Notes: generated by a model not told the origin, from the letters alone. DNA of 64,000 nt from Halorubrum salinum (GCF_024494575.1 NZ_JANHDO010000005.1:62001-126000); one strand, 5' to 3'; positions 16,378 through 24,363 are shown, numbered from the stretch's first letter. Made by a program: numbers and translations.

Positions 16378-16788
16378 CTACCGCACCCGGAAGTACAGCG
16401 CGCGCCAGCCGCCGAGGAACACGGATCCGGCTACGAGCATGACGACGGCGAAGCTCAGTTCAGCGCCCCCGCGGAAGACGAACGCGCGGAGCGCGAGCGC
16501 GAGAACGGCGGCCGGAATCCACGACCGGACCGCGAGCGGCACCGACGACTTCGCCGTCTCCGCCGCGCCGGCGGAGTACGCGCCCACCAGCGGGGCGACC
16601 AGGACCCAGGCGATCAGAAACGGCGCGTAGACGCCGGGCAGGTACAGGGGGTTCGCCGTGAGGAACCCGACCGAGGTGTGATTGAGCGTGCCGACGGTCA
16701 GCATGACCATCAGCGCGAGGAGGTCCCCGATCAGGAGCGGCGCGGCGGCGCGGTCGAGGCGGTCCGAGAGGAACGACGGGGCGTCCAT
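16378..16788 (-). CDS. DUF3054 family membrane protein
   Basis: This 136-residue protein has four predicted helices (about 18-36, 48-72, 84-104, 110-128). The pattern with GDLLALMVMLTVGTLNH near the start and FLIAWVLVAPLVGAY in the middle fits the DUF3054 family, found in actinobacteria and haloarchaea. Function is unknown. It follows glyA on the same strand with a 97-base gap and probably has its own promoter. Confidence 0.8.
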   Translation of the reverse strand: MDAPSFLSDRLDRAAAPLLIGDLLALMVMLTVGTLNHTSVGFLTANPLYLPGVYAPFLIAWVLVAPLVGAYSAGAAETAKSSVPLAVRSWIPAAVLALALRAFVFRGGAELSFAVVMLVAGSVFLGGWRALYFRVR

Positions 16789-16885
16789 GTCGACCAGTCG
16801 GAGACGCCCCTACTTTGTACGCACGGATTCGGTCGGCCGCGGGAGGTGCCGGGAGCGACCCGGGACCACTCGCGTGTCTCCGTGG

Positions 16886-18133
16886 CTATTGATACAGCGG
16901 GTACTCCTCGCAGAGTTCGGCGACGCGCTCGCCGACCTCGTAGATCACGTCGTCGCTGTCGACGTCGTCGACGACGCGGTAGATCAGGTCGCCGACCTCC
17001 GCCATCGCGTCCTCGTCGAACCCGCGAGTGGTGAGCCCGGCGGTGCCGGCGCGGATCCCCGAGGGGTTGAACGGCGACCGCGTCTCGCCCGGAACCGTGT
17101 TCCCGTTGAGGACGATGTTCGCGGCCGCGAGCGCGTCTTCCGCGTCGCCGCCGGGGAGGTCCGGGTGCGAGTCGCGGAGGTCGGCGAGCACGAGGTGGTT
17201 GTCGGTCCCGCCGGAGACGAGAGAGAGGCCGTGGTCCTGCAGCGTCTCGGCGAGGACTTGAGCGTTCGCGACGACCTGTTCGGTGTACGCCTCGAACTCG
17301 GGCTCTAACGCCTCCTTGAACCCGACCGCCTTGCCGGCGACGTTGTGCATGAGCGGACCGCCCTGTCCGCCGGGGAAGACGGCCTTGTCGATGTCGTCGG
17401 CGAACTCCTCGTCACACATGACGATCCCGCCGCGGCCGGCTCGGATCGTCTTGTGAGTCGAGCCCGTGACGAAGTCGGCGATCCCGACCGGCGAGGGATG
17501 CACGCCGGCGGCGACGAGCCCGGTGATGTGAGCGATGTCCGCGAGGTGGTAGGCGTCGACCGCGTCGGCGGCCGCCTGAATGCGGTCCCACTCGACCGTC
17601 CGCGGGTACGCGGAGTACCCGGAGACGATGATGTCGGGCTCGAACGACTCCGCGGCGGCGCGCAGCCCGTCGTAGTCGATGTAGCCGGTGTCGGGGTCGA
17701 CCTCGTACTGCTCGACGTCGTAGATCTGTCCGGTGAAGTTCGCCGGGTGACCGTGCGAGAGGTGACCGCCGTGAGTGAGATCTAACGAGAGGATCTTGTC
17801 GCCGGGATCCAACACCGCGTAGTAGACGGCCTGATTCGCCTGCGTCCCCGAGTGCGGCTGGACGTTGACGTGGTCTGCGCCCCACAGCTCCGTCGCGCGT
17901 TCGATCGCCAGCTCCTCTACGTCGTCGGCGTACTCGCAGCCGGCGTAGTACCGGGACCCCGGATATCCCTCGGCGTACTTGTTCGTGAGGACGCTCCCCT
18001 GCGCCTCTAAGACCGCCTCGCTGACGTGGTTCTCGCTCGCGATCATCGCGAGGGTCTGCTCCTGCCTGTCGCGCTCGCCGGCCAGCGCGTCGGCGACCGC
18101 CGGATCGACCTCCCGGACGTGCTCTGTGTCCAT
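16886..18133 (-). CDS. glyA: Serine hydroxymethyltransferase
   Basis: This 415-residue enzyme interconverts serine and glycine with a tetrahydrofolate-type C1 carrier, using pyridoxal phosphate. Key parts are MIASENHVSEAVLEAQGS, NKYAEGYPGSRYYAGCEY, NVQPHSGTQANQAVYYAVL, and the PLP lysine in TGSTHKTIRAGRGG, where most members read TTTHKTLRGPRGG. The length is typical. The ATG at 18133 begins the conserved protein; the frame continues upstream without family character. A GATTAATG box at 18158-18165 gives leaderless spacing. No fol gene is adjacent. Confidence 0.95.
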   Translation of the reverse strand: MDTEHVREVDPAVADALAGERDRQEQTLAMIASENHVSEAVLEAQGSVLTNKYAEGYPGSRYYAGCEYADDVEELAIERATELWGADHVNVQPHSGTQANQAVYYAVLDPGDKILSLDLTHGGHLSHGHPANFTGQIYDVEQYEVDPDTGYIDYDGLRAAAESFEPDIIVSGYSAYPRTVEWDRIQAAADAVDAYHLADIAHITGLVAAGVHPSPVGIADFVTGSTHKTIRAGRGGIVMCDEEFADDIDKAVFPGGQGGPLMHNVAGKAVGFKEALEPEFEAYTEQVVANAQVLAETLQDHGLSLVSGGTDNHLVLADLRDSHPDLPGGDAEDALAAANIVLNGNTVPGETRSPFNPSGIRAGTAGLTTRGFDEDAMAEVGDLIYRVVDDVDSDDVIYEVGERVAELCEEYPLYQ

Positions 18134-18302
18134 GCACGAACGCCGGTCCGATCGCGCATTAATCCTTGCGTAACGCCGCCGGACGAGGATCGGTCGCACG
18201 GGCGGCGGCGGCGCGGCGTTCCGGCCGCGCTACGAACTCCGTCGATCCGCCGTGTTCGCCCCGCTCAGACGCTATTCTCGGTTGTTCACTCGCCGCTTCC
18301 CG

Positions 18303-18317
18303 TTAATATTAAATATG
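18303..18317 (+). promoter_or_regulatory. Palindromic AT element and TATA box before tbsP
   Basis: TTAATATTAA (18303-18312) is a perfect 10-base palindrome that runs into ATTAAATA, the likely TATA box 27-35 bases before the ATG at 18344. A dimeric regulator, possibly TbsP itself, could bind over the TATA box (inference). Confidence 0.55.
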
Positions 18318-18343
18318 CATGTGCCATTTATTCGAAGACATCT

Positions 18344-19165
18344 ATGGTATCGAATTTATTGGAAGCCGACGTGGAACGCGTCCTCGACGCGGCCTTCGCC
18401 GGGGACGACGAGGAAGTCGTCGTCGTCGACCCGTCGGCGGAGACGATCGCGGCGCTGATCGAGGCGGCCACAGCCCGTGAGGACCTGCCGTCGATGTCGA
18501 TGCTGGCCGCCGACAGCGAGCTCGCGAGCGTGATGGACGACTTCCTCGCCGCGTCCACGGCCGCGGACCTCGTCGCGGACGAGGCGCTCGGAATACGCCT
18601 GCTTCCCGACGACGTCGACAACGCCCTGTTCGTGTCGCCGTCGAAGCTCGTCGTGCTCGTGAGCGCCGACGACCGCGTCGCGGCGCTCTCGACCGACGAC
18701 GCCGAGTTCGTCGGCGAAGTGTTCGAGACCAACCGCGCGGCCTTCGACGACGCCGCGGAGTACGACCTCCGGACGCCGGCGATCAGCCGCGTCCGCGAGA
18801 CGATGGCGGCCGAGATCGACGCGGCCACGCGGGACGACTTCGACGCGCTCCTCGCCTCGGTCGAGGCCGCCCGCGGCTCCGACGCTATCGACGAGGTGAC
18901 CGCCTCGCTGCTCGTGGCCGCGAAAAACGACGTGCTCCTCTACGACATCTCGAAGTGGGGCGAAGACGTCGGTATCGCCTCGAAGGCGACGTTCTCACGG
19001 ACGAAGACGCGGCTCGAAGACGCGGGACTCGTCGACACAGAGAAGGTTCCGATCGACGTCGGTCGCCCGCGACTCCGGCTCAAACTCGGCGACGAGCGGC
19101 TTCGCGGCGTCGACGCCGCCGACCTCGCCGACGTCGCGACAGAGATGCTCTCGTCACGCTCGTAG
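18344..19165 (+). CDS. tbsP: TbsP-family transcriptional regulator
   Basis: This 273-residue protein matches the haloarchaeal TbsP family (formerly a DUF5821-type protein). The N-terminal half (SNLLEADVERVLDAAFAGDDEEVVVVDPS to about 170) is an alpha/beta domain, and the C-terminal 90 residues hold a very conserved winged helix with DEVTASLLVAAKNDVLLYDISKWGEDVGIASKATFSRTKTRLEDAGLVDTEKVPI. TbsP has been linked in Haloferax to control of sugar metabolism together with TrmB. The gdh-gfcR pair 2 kb away fits that theme. The ATG at 18344 is supported by the TATA box; 106 open codons upstream are not family-like. Confidence 0.8.
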   Translation: MVSNLLEADVERVLDAAFAGDDEEVVVVDPSAETIAALIEAATAREDLPSMSMLAADSELASVMDDFLAASTAADLVADEALGIRLLPDDVDNALFVSPSKLVVLVSADDRVAALSTDDAEFVGEVFETNRAAFDDAAEYDLRTPAISRVRETMAAEIDAATRDDFDALLASVEAARGSDAIDEVTASLLVAAKNDVLLYDISKWGEDVGIASKATFSRTKTRLEDAGLVDTEKVPIDVGRPRLRLKLGDERLRGVDAADLADVATEMLSSRS

Positions 19166-19216
19166 ACGTCGGCCGGCCTCGGCCGCAGGAAACCGCGCGA
19201 CCGTTCTAGCAGCCGG

Positions 19217-19786
19217 TCAGTCCGAAATGAACTCGTTGTCGCGCCAGTTGACGCCGCCGTCCCCGTCGCCCGCTCCCTGCGGGCTCTCGACGACTTCGAT
19301 GCTCGCCGGGCGGGCCTCACCCTCCACGATGCGGGTCGCCTCCAGATCGTCACCCGCCTCCGTGATCGCGGTCAGGGTGCCCTTCTCCGAGAGCAGCGCC
19401 AGTTCGCGGAGCACGAGGAACATGGGATACTGGAGCGCGGAGTTCTGGAGGACGGTCTCGCGGTCACCCTTGAAACACGCGAACTCGACGAGCTCGGAGG
19501 GGATCTCCTCTTCCTCGTCGTCCATCCACTGCGGGCCGCCGGCGCGCGGCGGCTCCTCTTCCCACACGCGGGTCTCCGTGACGGACGCCTTGAGCTGTGC
19601 CGTCGGGGTGTACTTGCTTATCGATTCGTCGTCGGACAGGGCTTTGATGATGAGAGTGTTGTTTCGACGCGTGATGTCGATGTCGTCGATCTCCGCGGGC
19701 AGATCGGGATCTTCTTCGAAGTACGTCTCAACGTCTTCGAGGGGCAGTTCGAGCGTCGAATGAAGTCTGAACACGCGGCCTGTCAT
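19217..19786 (-). CDS. Conserved haloarchaeal protein (DUF7110-like)
   Basis: This 189-residue acidic protein opens with MTGRVFRLHSTLELPLEDVETYF and contains DIDITRRNNTLIIKA, SKYTPTAQLKASVTE, an acidic WMDDEEEEIP run, and SELVEFACFKGDRETVLQNSALQYPMFLVL. These blocks are strongly conserved in Halobacteria in my memory, probably as DUF7110, with no known function. The middle segment looks like a small winged-helix or adaptor module. A TATA box and an inverted repeat over the expected transcription start (19843-19876) suggest regulated transcription. Confidence 0.75.
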   Translation of the reverse strand: MTGRVFRLHSTLELPLEDVETYFEEDPDLPAEIDDIDITRRNNTLIIKALSDDESISKYTPTAQLKASVTETRVWEEEPPRAGGPQWMDDEEEEIPSELVEFACFKGDRETVLQNSALQYPMFLVLRELALLSEKGTLTAITEAGDDLEATRIVEGEARPASIEVVESPQGAGDGDGGVNWRDNEFISD

Positions 19787-19842
19787 TGTTGGGTGGGTGA
19801 GGTGGGGTCGAGCCGGTCGTCGGACCGACAGCGGCAACGGCT

Positions 19843-19876
19843 GCACCTACCCGATGTAGGTGCCGTGGGTTTATAT
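19843..19876 (-). promoter_or_regulatory. Promoter with perfect inverted repeat over the expected start site
   Basis: ATATAAA on the minus strand (19870-19876) is a TATA box. Seven to 33 bases further lies the perfect inverted repeat GCACCTAC-CCGAT-GTAGGTGC (19843-19863), just where transcription should begin for the gene starting at 19786. It has the size and position of an operator. Confidence 0.6.
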
Positions 19877-19965
19877 GGCCTACCCTTCGAGCATCACCGT
19901 TCGGACGCGCTGTCGCGTCTCGGCCGCGCCCGCAAGCGCGGTCCGCGCGACGTCATCCGCGTGAG

Positions 19966-20310
19966 TCACTCGGCTCCGAGTTCTGCGGCCAGCTCGCCGC
20001 GCTCCTCCAGTTCGCCGAGCACGTCGCTCCCGCCGACGAACTCGCCGTCGACGAACGTCTGCGGAATGGTCTCCCAGCCGCTGTGGGATTCGAGCGCCTC
20101 GCGGTACTGCGGGAGCGCGGGGAGCACGTCGACCGTCTCGAACTCCTCGACGTGCTGTGAGACGAGTTCGACCGCGCGCTGTGAGTAGCCGCACTGGGGC
20201 ATCAGCCGGTTCCCCTTCATGAAGAGCACCACGTCGTTGTCGGCGATGGTCTCCTCGACGCGCTGTTCGATCTCCTCGGCGTCGGCGTCGGCTTCGGGAC
20301 TGAACGTCAT
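19966..20310 (-). CDS. Monothiol glutaredoxin
   Basis: This 114-residue protein follows the Grx4/Grx5 monothiol pattern: IADNDVVLFMKGNRLMPQCGYSQRAVELV, WETIPQTFVDGEFVGGSDVL. The active site reads CGYS where the common form is CGFS. Such proteins carry Fe-S clusters or reduce mixed disulfides. In haloarchaea the thiol partner would be gamma-glutamylcysteine, not glutathione, and gshA is 6.5 kb away. The start at 20310 was preferred over an upstream GTG/ATG frame that adds only MPRRRVRAL. Confidence 0.88.
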   Translation of the reverse strand: MTFSPEADADAEEIEQRVEETIADNDVVLFMKGNRLMPQCGYSQRAVELVSQHVEEFETVDVLPALPQYREALESHSGWETIPQTFVDGEFVGGSDVLGELEERGELAAELGAE

Positions 20311-20405
20311 GAGGGCCCGTACGCGACGGCGAGGCAAATGGGTTCCGCACAGCCACGGAGACTATCCCAATCGATACCGCGCGCCCCGGCCGCGCAGTCG
20401 CGGAC

Positions 20406-21038
20406 CTACTCCTGGCGGTCGACCCGCACGACGTCGACGAGCGAGTAGACGGGCACGCCGTCGATCTCGTCGAACCCGCGCTTGTCGACGAGAACGACGC
20501 AGGCGACCGGCTCGCCGCCCTGATCGCGGATCGCGTCGATCGACTCGCGCATCGTCGTCCCCGAGGTGATGATGTCGTCGACGACGTAGCAGTCGCGGTC
20601 GCGGATCCCGGCGAAGTTGCGCGAGAAGCCGCCGCCGTGCTCGTCGATGTCGCCCTCCTCCCACTGGTGTTTCGCGGGCGCGTACGTTCCGAGGTCCGTG
20701 TCGAGCTGCCCGGCGACCGCGGTCGCGAGCGGCGCGCCGGCCTTCTCGATGCCGACGGTGAGATCGACCTCCTCGCCCTCTTTGGCCAGCAGGTCCGCCA
20801 TCGCGCTCGCGGCGTACCGGAGCCGGGTCGAGTCCCGGCCGAGCGCCGACCAGTCGACGTGGATGTCGGCGGTCGACGCGGACGCCGCCGTCTCCGCGGT
20901 GTCGTTCCCGCCGGCGCGCTCGACGAGCCAGCTCGCCGTCTCGCGCGAGACGTTCAGTTCGTCCGCGATCTCTCCCTTCGAGAGGCCCCGCTCTGCGAGT
21001 TCCGCCGCGCTGTCTATCAGGTCGTCAACGTTCTTCAT
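20406..21038 (-). CDS. gfcR: GfcR, PRTase-fold transcriptional regulator of sugar catabolism
   Basis: This 210-residue protein joins an N-terminal helix-turn-helix (LSKGEIADELNVSRETASWLVERA, about 18-41) to a phosphoribosyltransferase fold with the signature CYVVDDIITSGTTMRESIDAI near 150-170. This is the PyrE-like GfcR family, shown in Haloferax to activate genes of glucose and fructose breakdown. Its ATG lies inside the end of gdh (14 shared bases), so it is very likely co-transcribed and translationally coupled with glucose dehydrogenase, an enzyme of the pathway it controls. Confidence 0.88.
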   Translation of the reverse strand: MKNVDDLIDSAAELAERGLSKGEIADELNVSRETASWLVERAGGNDTAETAASASTADIHVDWSALGRDSTRLRYAASAMADLLAKEGEEVDLTVGIEKAGAPLATAVAGQLDTDLGTYAPAKHQWEEGDIDEHGGGFSRNFAGIRDRDCYVVDDIITSGTTMRESIDAIRDQGGEPVACVVLVDKRGFDEIDGVPVYSLVDVVRVDRQE

Positions 21039-22095
21039 ATACGTCGAATTCGACCGCCGTTTTAATAGTCGTGTCGTCATCCGCGAACGCGGCCTCGAAC
21101 TCGTCGAGCCCGTGGACGCCGGTGACGAGATCGTCGAGAAATCGAGGATCGAAGTGAGACAGCGAGTCGACGGCCGCCTCGAAGTGCTCGTACCCCGAGT
21201 TGACGCTGCCGACGAGCGCCTTGTTGTGGAGCACGAACTCGCGGTGGAGCCGCCCGCCGTCGACCTCGAACTCCCAGTCGGCGGGGACGCCGAGCAGCGC
21301 GCCGACGCCGTTCGGCGCGAGCGCCTCGATAGTCTCGAAGGCGTGCGGGGCGTAGCCGGTCGCCTCGAAGACGAAGTCCATCGGCTCGTAGGCGTCCGGC
21401 ACGTCGGGCACCGGCGTCTCGTTCGAGTTCACGTACGTCGCGCCGAGCGACTCGATGATCTCTATCGTCGGGTCCGGTCGCTCGCGTCGGCCGAGACAGT
21501 GGACCCGATCGAACGACTCGTCGAGCGTCGCGACCGTAAGCAACCCGAGCGATCCGTTCCCGAGCACTAGCGCAGACTCCGGATCCCAGTGGAAGGCTGA
21601 CCGGCTGGCGTAGGCGTGTTCGATCGCCTTCTCGGCGATGGAGATCGGTTCGACGAGGAACCCCCACTCGGCCAGCGCCGGCGGGATCTCGACGAGGAAC
21701 TCCGCGGGGCTGGTGAAGTACTCGGCCATGAACCCGTGTGCGCCGACGATGCCGCGCTCGTGGTACTCGCCGTCCGGTGCCATGTCGGGCTCGCCGCGGG
21801 CGAAGTACTCGTTCGCGCCGTTCGGCGGCCGGCGGACCGTCGGCACGACGACGTCGCCGGCCTCGAACGGCGTGTCGTTCGGGTCTTCCACGACGCCGAC
21901 CGCCTCGTGACCCAACACGAGGTGGTCTTCGCCCTCCGGCGCGCCCCCGTGCCCGCCGGCGATGACCTCGTGGTCCGTCCCGTCGACCCCGACGCGGAGC
22001 GTGCGGACGAGCGCCTCCCCGGGTGCGGGCTCCGGTCGCGGCCTCTCCGTCACGACCGGCTCGTCGGCCCCTTCGTACACGGCGATCGCGTTCAT
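21025..22095 (-). CDS. gdh: Glucose 1-dehydrogenase (medium-chain, zinc type)
   Basis: This 356-residue enzyme belongs to the haloarchaeal glucose dehydrogenase group. It shows VGVDGTDHEVIAGGHGG, HLVLGHEAVGVV (catalytic zinc His-Glu), VVVPTVRRPPNG, GIVGAHGFMAEYF, the coenzyme loop ALVLGNGSLGLLTVA near 183, and HNKALVGSVNSGYEHF. It oxidises glucose to gluconolactone in the semi-phosphorylative Entner-Doudoroff route, with NADP preferred in this family. The structural-zinc cysteines of other alcohol dehydrogenases are absent, as usual here. The gene overlaps gfcR, and its start codon lies inside a 16-base palindrome. Confidence 0.9.
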   Translation of the reverse strand: MNAIAVYEGADEPVVTERPRPEPAPGEALVRTLRVGVDGTDHEVIAGGHGGAPEGEDHLVLGHEAVGVVEDPNDTPFEAGDVVVPTVRRPPNGANEYFARGEPDMAPDGEYHERGIVGAHGFMAEYFTSPAEFLVEIPPALAEWGFLVEPISIAEKAIEHAYASRSAFHWDPESALVLGNGSLGLLTVATLDESFDRVHCLGRRERPDPTIEIIESLGATYVNSNETPVPDVPDAYEPMDFVFEATGYAPHAFETIEALAPNGVGALLGVPADWEFEVDGGRLHREFVLHNKALVGSVNSGYEHFEAAVDSLSHFDPRFLDDLVTGVHGLDEFEAAFADDDTTIKTAVEFDVYEER

Positions 22096-22108
22096 ACGCC
22101 GGCGTATG
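22093..22108. promoter_or_regulatory. Perfect 16-base palindrome covering the gdh start codon
   Basis: CATACGCCGGCGTATG reads identically on both strands and includes the gdh ATG (22095-22093 on the minus strand). With leaderless transcription it would cover the transcription start. It could be a repressor site or a translation-blocking hairpin. Confidence 0.55.
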
Positions 22109-22119
22109 CGGCCACCCAC

Positions 22120-22135
22120 CAAAAGATTTCTTTTG
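22120..22135. promoter_or_regulatory. Inverted repeat overlapping the gdh TATA region
   Basis: CAAAAG (22120-22125), spacer ATTT, CTTTTG (22130-22135) is a perfect inverted repeat 25-40 bases before gdh, where the TATA box should be. It is a good candidate site for GfcR or another regulator, and it may also affect the divergent TANGO2 gene. Confidence 0.55.
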
Positions 22136-22218
22136 TTGTGAGTAAAGAATGGCTCAGCTGACTGCCCCCTCCGGGGACCAACCGCGGGATTTTCCCTCGC
22201 TCCCGCGTAGCCGGTATC

Positions 22219-23160
22219 GTGTGCACGCTGACGCTCGCGTGGCGGGCCTTCGAAGACGCGCCGGTCGCGCTCGCCGCCAACCGGGACGAGGCGCTGGACC
22301 GCCCGGCCGAGCCGCCCGCGATCCGCGGCGGCGAGACCGACGCCACCGACGCCATTGACGCCGACACCGCTGTCGCCACCGACGCCGACACCGCTGTCGC
22401 CACCGACGCCGACACCGCTGTCGCCACCGACGCCGACACCGACCCGGCTGTCGCCGCCGGCGCTCCCGCCGACGCCGCCGAGGCCGGCCGGTACGTCGCC
22501 CCGCGCGACGCGGAGGCCGGCGGGACGTGGATCGGCCTCACTGAGGGCGGCCTCGTCGTCGCCGTCACCAACCGCTGGCTCGATACCGACCGCGACGGGG
22601 ACCGGTCCCGCGGACTGCTCGTCCGCGACTGCCTCCAAGCCGACTCCGCCCTCGACGCCCGTCGCATCGTCGAACGAGAGACGGACGCGCGTATGTACGA
22701 CGGATTCAATCTCGTACTCGCCGACGCGCGGTCGGCGTTCCTGCTCGCGTACGACGGCGCGCTCACGGCGACGCGACTCGATCCCGGCGTCCACGTCGTC
22801 GGCAACGTCGGCGGCGTGATCAACGGGACGGAACGGTTCGCGGTCCCCGAGCGACGACGGGAGTTCGGCGAGGAACGCGCGGAGAGCGCGCGGTCGGTCG
22901 CCGACGCGCTCGCGCCGGGTTCCGGGGAGTCGGGGGGCGCGTGGCTCGACCGCGCCGGCGAGGTCCTCTCCGACCACGAGTACGGAGCGTGTCTCCACGG
23001 CGACGGGTTCGGGACGGTGTCGTTCACGCGGATCCGGACCGGCTCCGATCCCGCGTTCGCGTACGCGGACGGCCCGCCCTGCGAGACTGAGCCGGCGCCC
23101 GTGTCGCTTCCGGCCGGATTCGGCACTGCCGCCGCCGACGGCGCGGAAAGCCAGTTTTAA
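22219..23160 (+). CDS. TANGO2 / NRDE family protein
   Basis: This 313-residue protein carries the NRDE signature at its N terminus: MCTLTLAW, then ALAANRDEALDRPAEPP. Later conserved parts are GGTWIGLTEGGLVVAVTNRW and DGFNLVLADARSAFLLAY. The Cys at 2 is exposed after Met removal, as in N-terminal nucleophile hydrolases, but the biochemical role is unsettled; TANGO2 has been tied to heme or acyl-CoA handling. The GTG start is fixed by that Cys. An insert after the NRDE motif contains three exact 24-base repeats coding DADTAVAT. Confidence 0.85.
   Translation: MCTLTLAWRAFEDAPVALAANRDEALDRPAEPPAIRGGETDATDAIDADTAVATDADTAVATDADTAVATDADTDPAVAAGAPADAAEAGRYVAPRDAEAGGTWIGLTEGGLVVAVTNRWLDTDRDGDRSRGLLVRDCLQADSALDARRIVERETDARMYDGFNLVLADARSAFLLAYDGALTATRLDPGVHVVGNVGGVINGTERFAVPERRREFGEERAESARSVADALAPGSGESGGAWLDRAGEVLSDHEYGACLHGDGFGTVSFTRIRTGSDPAFAYADGPPCETEPAPVSLPAGFGTAAADGAESQF
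22357..22440 (+). repeat. In-frame 24-base tandem repeat inside the TANGO2 gene
   Basis: Three exact 24-base copies (22357-22380, 22381-22404, 22405-22428) are followed by half a copy. Each encodes DADTAVAT. Being in frame, copy number changes would only lengthen an acidic linker. Confidence 0.9.
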
Positions 23161-23185
23161 GCGACTCGCGGGCGGCTGTGAGTGT

Positions 23186-23539
23186 ATGAGCGCGACCGAA
23201 CTCGAGGCCGACCTGTCCCCCGACGAGCGCGCCGGCCTCGACCTCATCCGCGAGACCGGTGGCATCCATCAGAGCGACTTCTGGAAGGAACTCGACGTCT
23301 CCTCGCGGAAGGGGAGCCGCATCGCGGAGGCGTTGGCTGAGTCCGGGCTCATCCAGCGCGAGGAGACCGTCTACGACGGCCACAACACCTACTACCTGGA
23401 GCCCGCGCCCCGCGACCTGGACTTCTCGCTTCTGATGGCCGGCGACATGCTGTCGCCGTTCATCGGCGAGGAGGAGGTCGACCCGCAGGCCGACGCCTTC
23501 TCGCAGTGGATGATGAACCTCGCGTACGAGGAGTACTAA
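23186..23539 (+). CDS. Small winged-helix transcriptional regulator
   Basis: This 117-residue protein is a single winged helix: LDLIRETGGIHQSDFWKELDVSSRKGSRIAEALAESGLIQREE with a wing at VYDGHNTYYLEP. The tail (MAGDMLSPFIGEEEVDPQADAFSQWMMNLAYEEY) may form a dimer helix. It looks like the small MarR/Lrp-type regulators frequent in haloarchaea. It follows TANGO2 by 25 bases and may be co-transcribed. The ligand and targets are unknown. Confidence 0.75.
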   Translation: MSATELEADLSPDERAGLDLIRETGGIHQSDFWKELDVSSRKGSRIAEALAESGLIQREETVYDGHNTYYLEPAPRDLDFSLLMAGDMLSPFIGEEEVDPQADAFSQWMMNLAYEEY

Positions 23540-23654
23540 TCCGGGCGCTCCGGCGAGAGCCGAGCCCCCGCGAGCACCGAACGCGCGCCGCGCCGCCTCC
23601 GTCGCCGGGATATACGACTCACGTCACCCCACGTCGCTGCCGGTCGCGGGGTCC

Positions 23655-23660
23655 TTTTAT
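23655..23660 (+). promoter_or_regulatory. TATA box for the DJ-1/PfpI gene
   Basis: CTTTTATGC contains TTTTAT 26-31 bases before the ATG at 23686, with no Shine-Dalgarno sequence between. It supports a leaderless start. Confidence 0.6.
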
Positions 23661-23685
23661 GCTGAGCGCGTGAACGACGAGACAC

Positions 23686-24363
23686 ATGACACGCGCGCTG
23701 TTCGTCGTGAGCGAGGAGGGGTACTGGGCCGAGGAGTGTATCGAGCCGCTGTCGACCCTGGAGAGCGAAGGCGTCGACGTGACGGTCGCGACGCCCTCCG
23801 GGTCGCCGCCGGTCGTCGACGAGCGCTCGCTGGAGCCGGACGCGGCCGGCGGCGAGGAAGCGGCCGCCGAGTTCCGCGAGGTCGACGAGACCCACCCGGA
23901 ACTCACCGATCCAGCCCCGCTCGCGAGCGTCGACGCCGACGGGTACGACGCCGTGGTGTTCCCCGGCGGCCACGGCACCGTCTGGGACGTGAACCAGGAC
24001 CGGCACGCCCGCCAGCTCCTGCTCGACGCGGTCGCCGGCGACGACGGCGTCGCGCTCGTCGTCTGTCACGCGGTCGGCATCCTCGCCTTTACCCGCGAGG
24101 CCGACGGGACGCCGCTCGTGGAGGGACGCGACGTCACGGGCTTCCCGAACGAGTGGGAGGAGGGGATAGTCGACGACGAGGACGTGCTGCCCGACGGCCG
24201 AAAGCTCCCCTACTGGGTCGAAGACGAGGTCGTGCTCGCCGGGGCGAACTGGGACGCCGAACTCGACGCCGACGAGAGCGTCACCGTCGACGGCGACCTG
24301 CTAACCGCCCGCGGGCCGGGGTCGTCGTCCGCGGCCGCCCGGACGCTCCTGGACGAACTGTAA
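23686..24363 (+). CDS. DJ-1/PfpI family (class I glutamine amidotransferase-like) protein
   Basis: This 225-residue protein resembles the Hsp31/YhbO-like part of the DJ-1/PfpI family. It has ALFVVSEEGYWAEECIEPL at the N terminus, DAVVFPGGHGTVWDV (conserved Gly-rich turn), the nucleophile elbow LVVCHAVGIL, and DVTGFPNEWEE. Members are chaperones, glyoxalase III or deglycase-type enzymes acting through the Cys. The Cys-His pair in VVCHA is present. It has its own promoter and no clear partner nearby. Confidence 0.85.
   Translation: MTRALFVVSEEGYWAEECIEPLSTLESEGVDVTVATPSGSPPVVDERSLEPDAAGGEEAAAEFREVDETHPELTDPAPLASVDADGYDAVVFPGGHGTVWDVNQDRHARQLLLDAVAGDDGVALVVCHAVGILAFTREADGTPLVEGRDVTGFPNEWEEGIVDDEDVLPDGRKLPYWVEDEVVLAGANWDAELDADESVTVDGDLLTARGPGSSSAAARTLLDEL

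Noticed and set aside
22357-22440. Repeats considered as a CRISPR array
   Set aside because: The 24-base units are directly adjacent without spacers and are in frame within a gene.
22096-23265. The long upstream extension of the gdh frame
   Set aside because: It is antisense to the TANGO2 gene, and the family's N terminus (MNAIAVYEG) begins at 22095.
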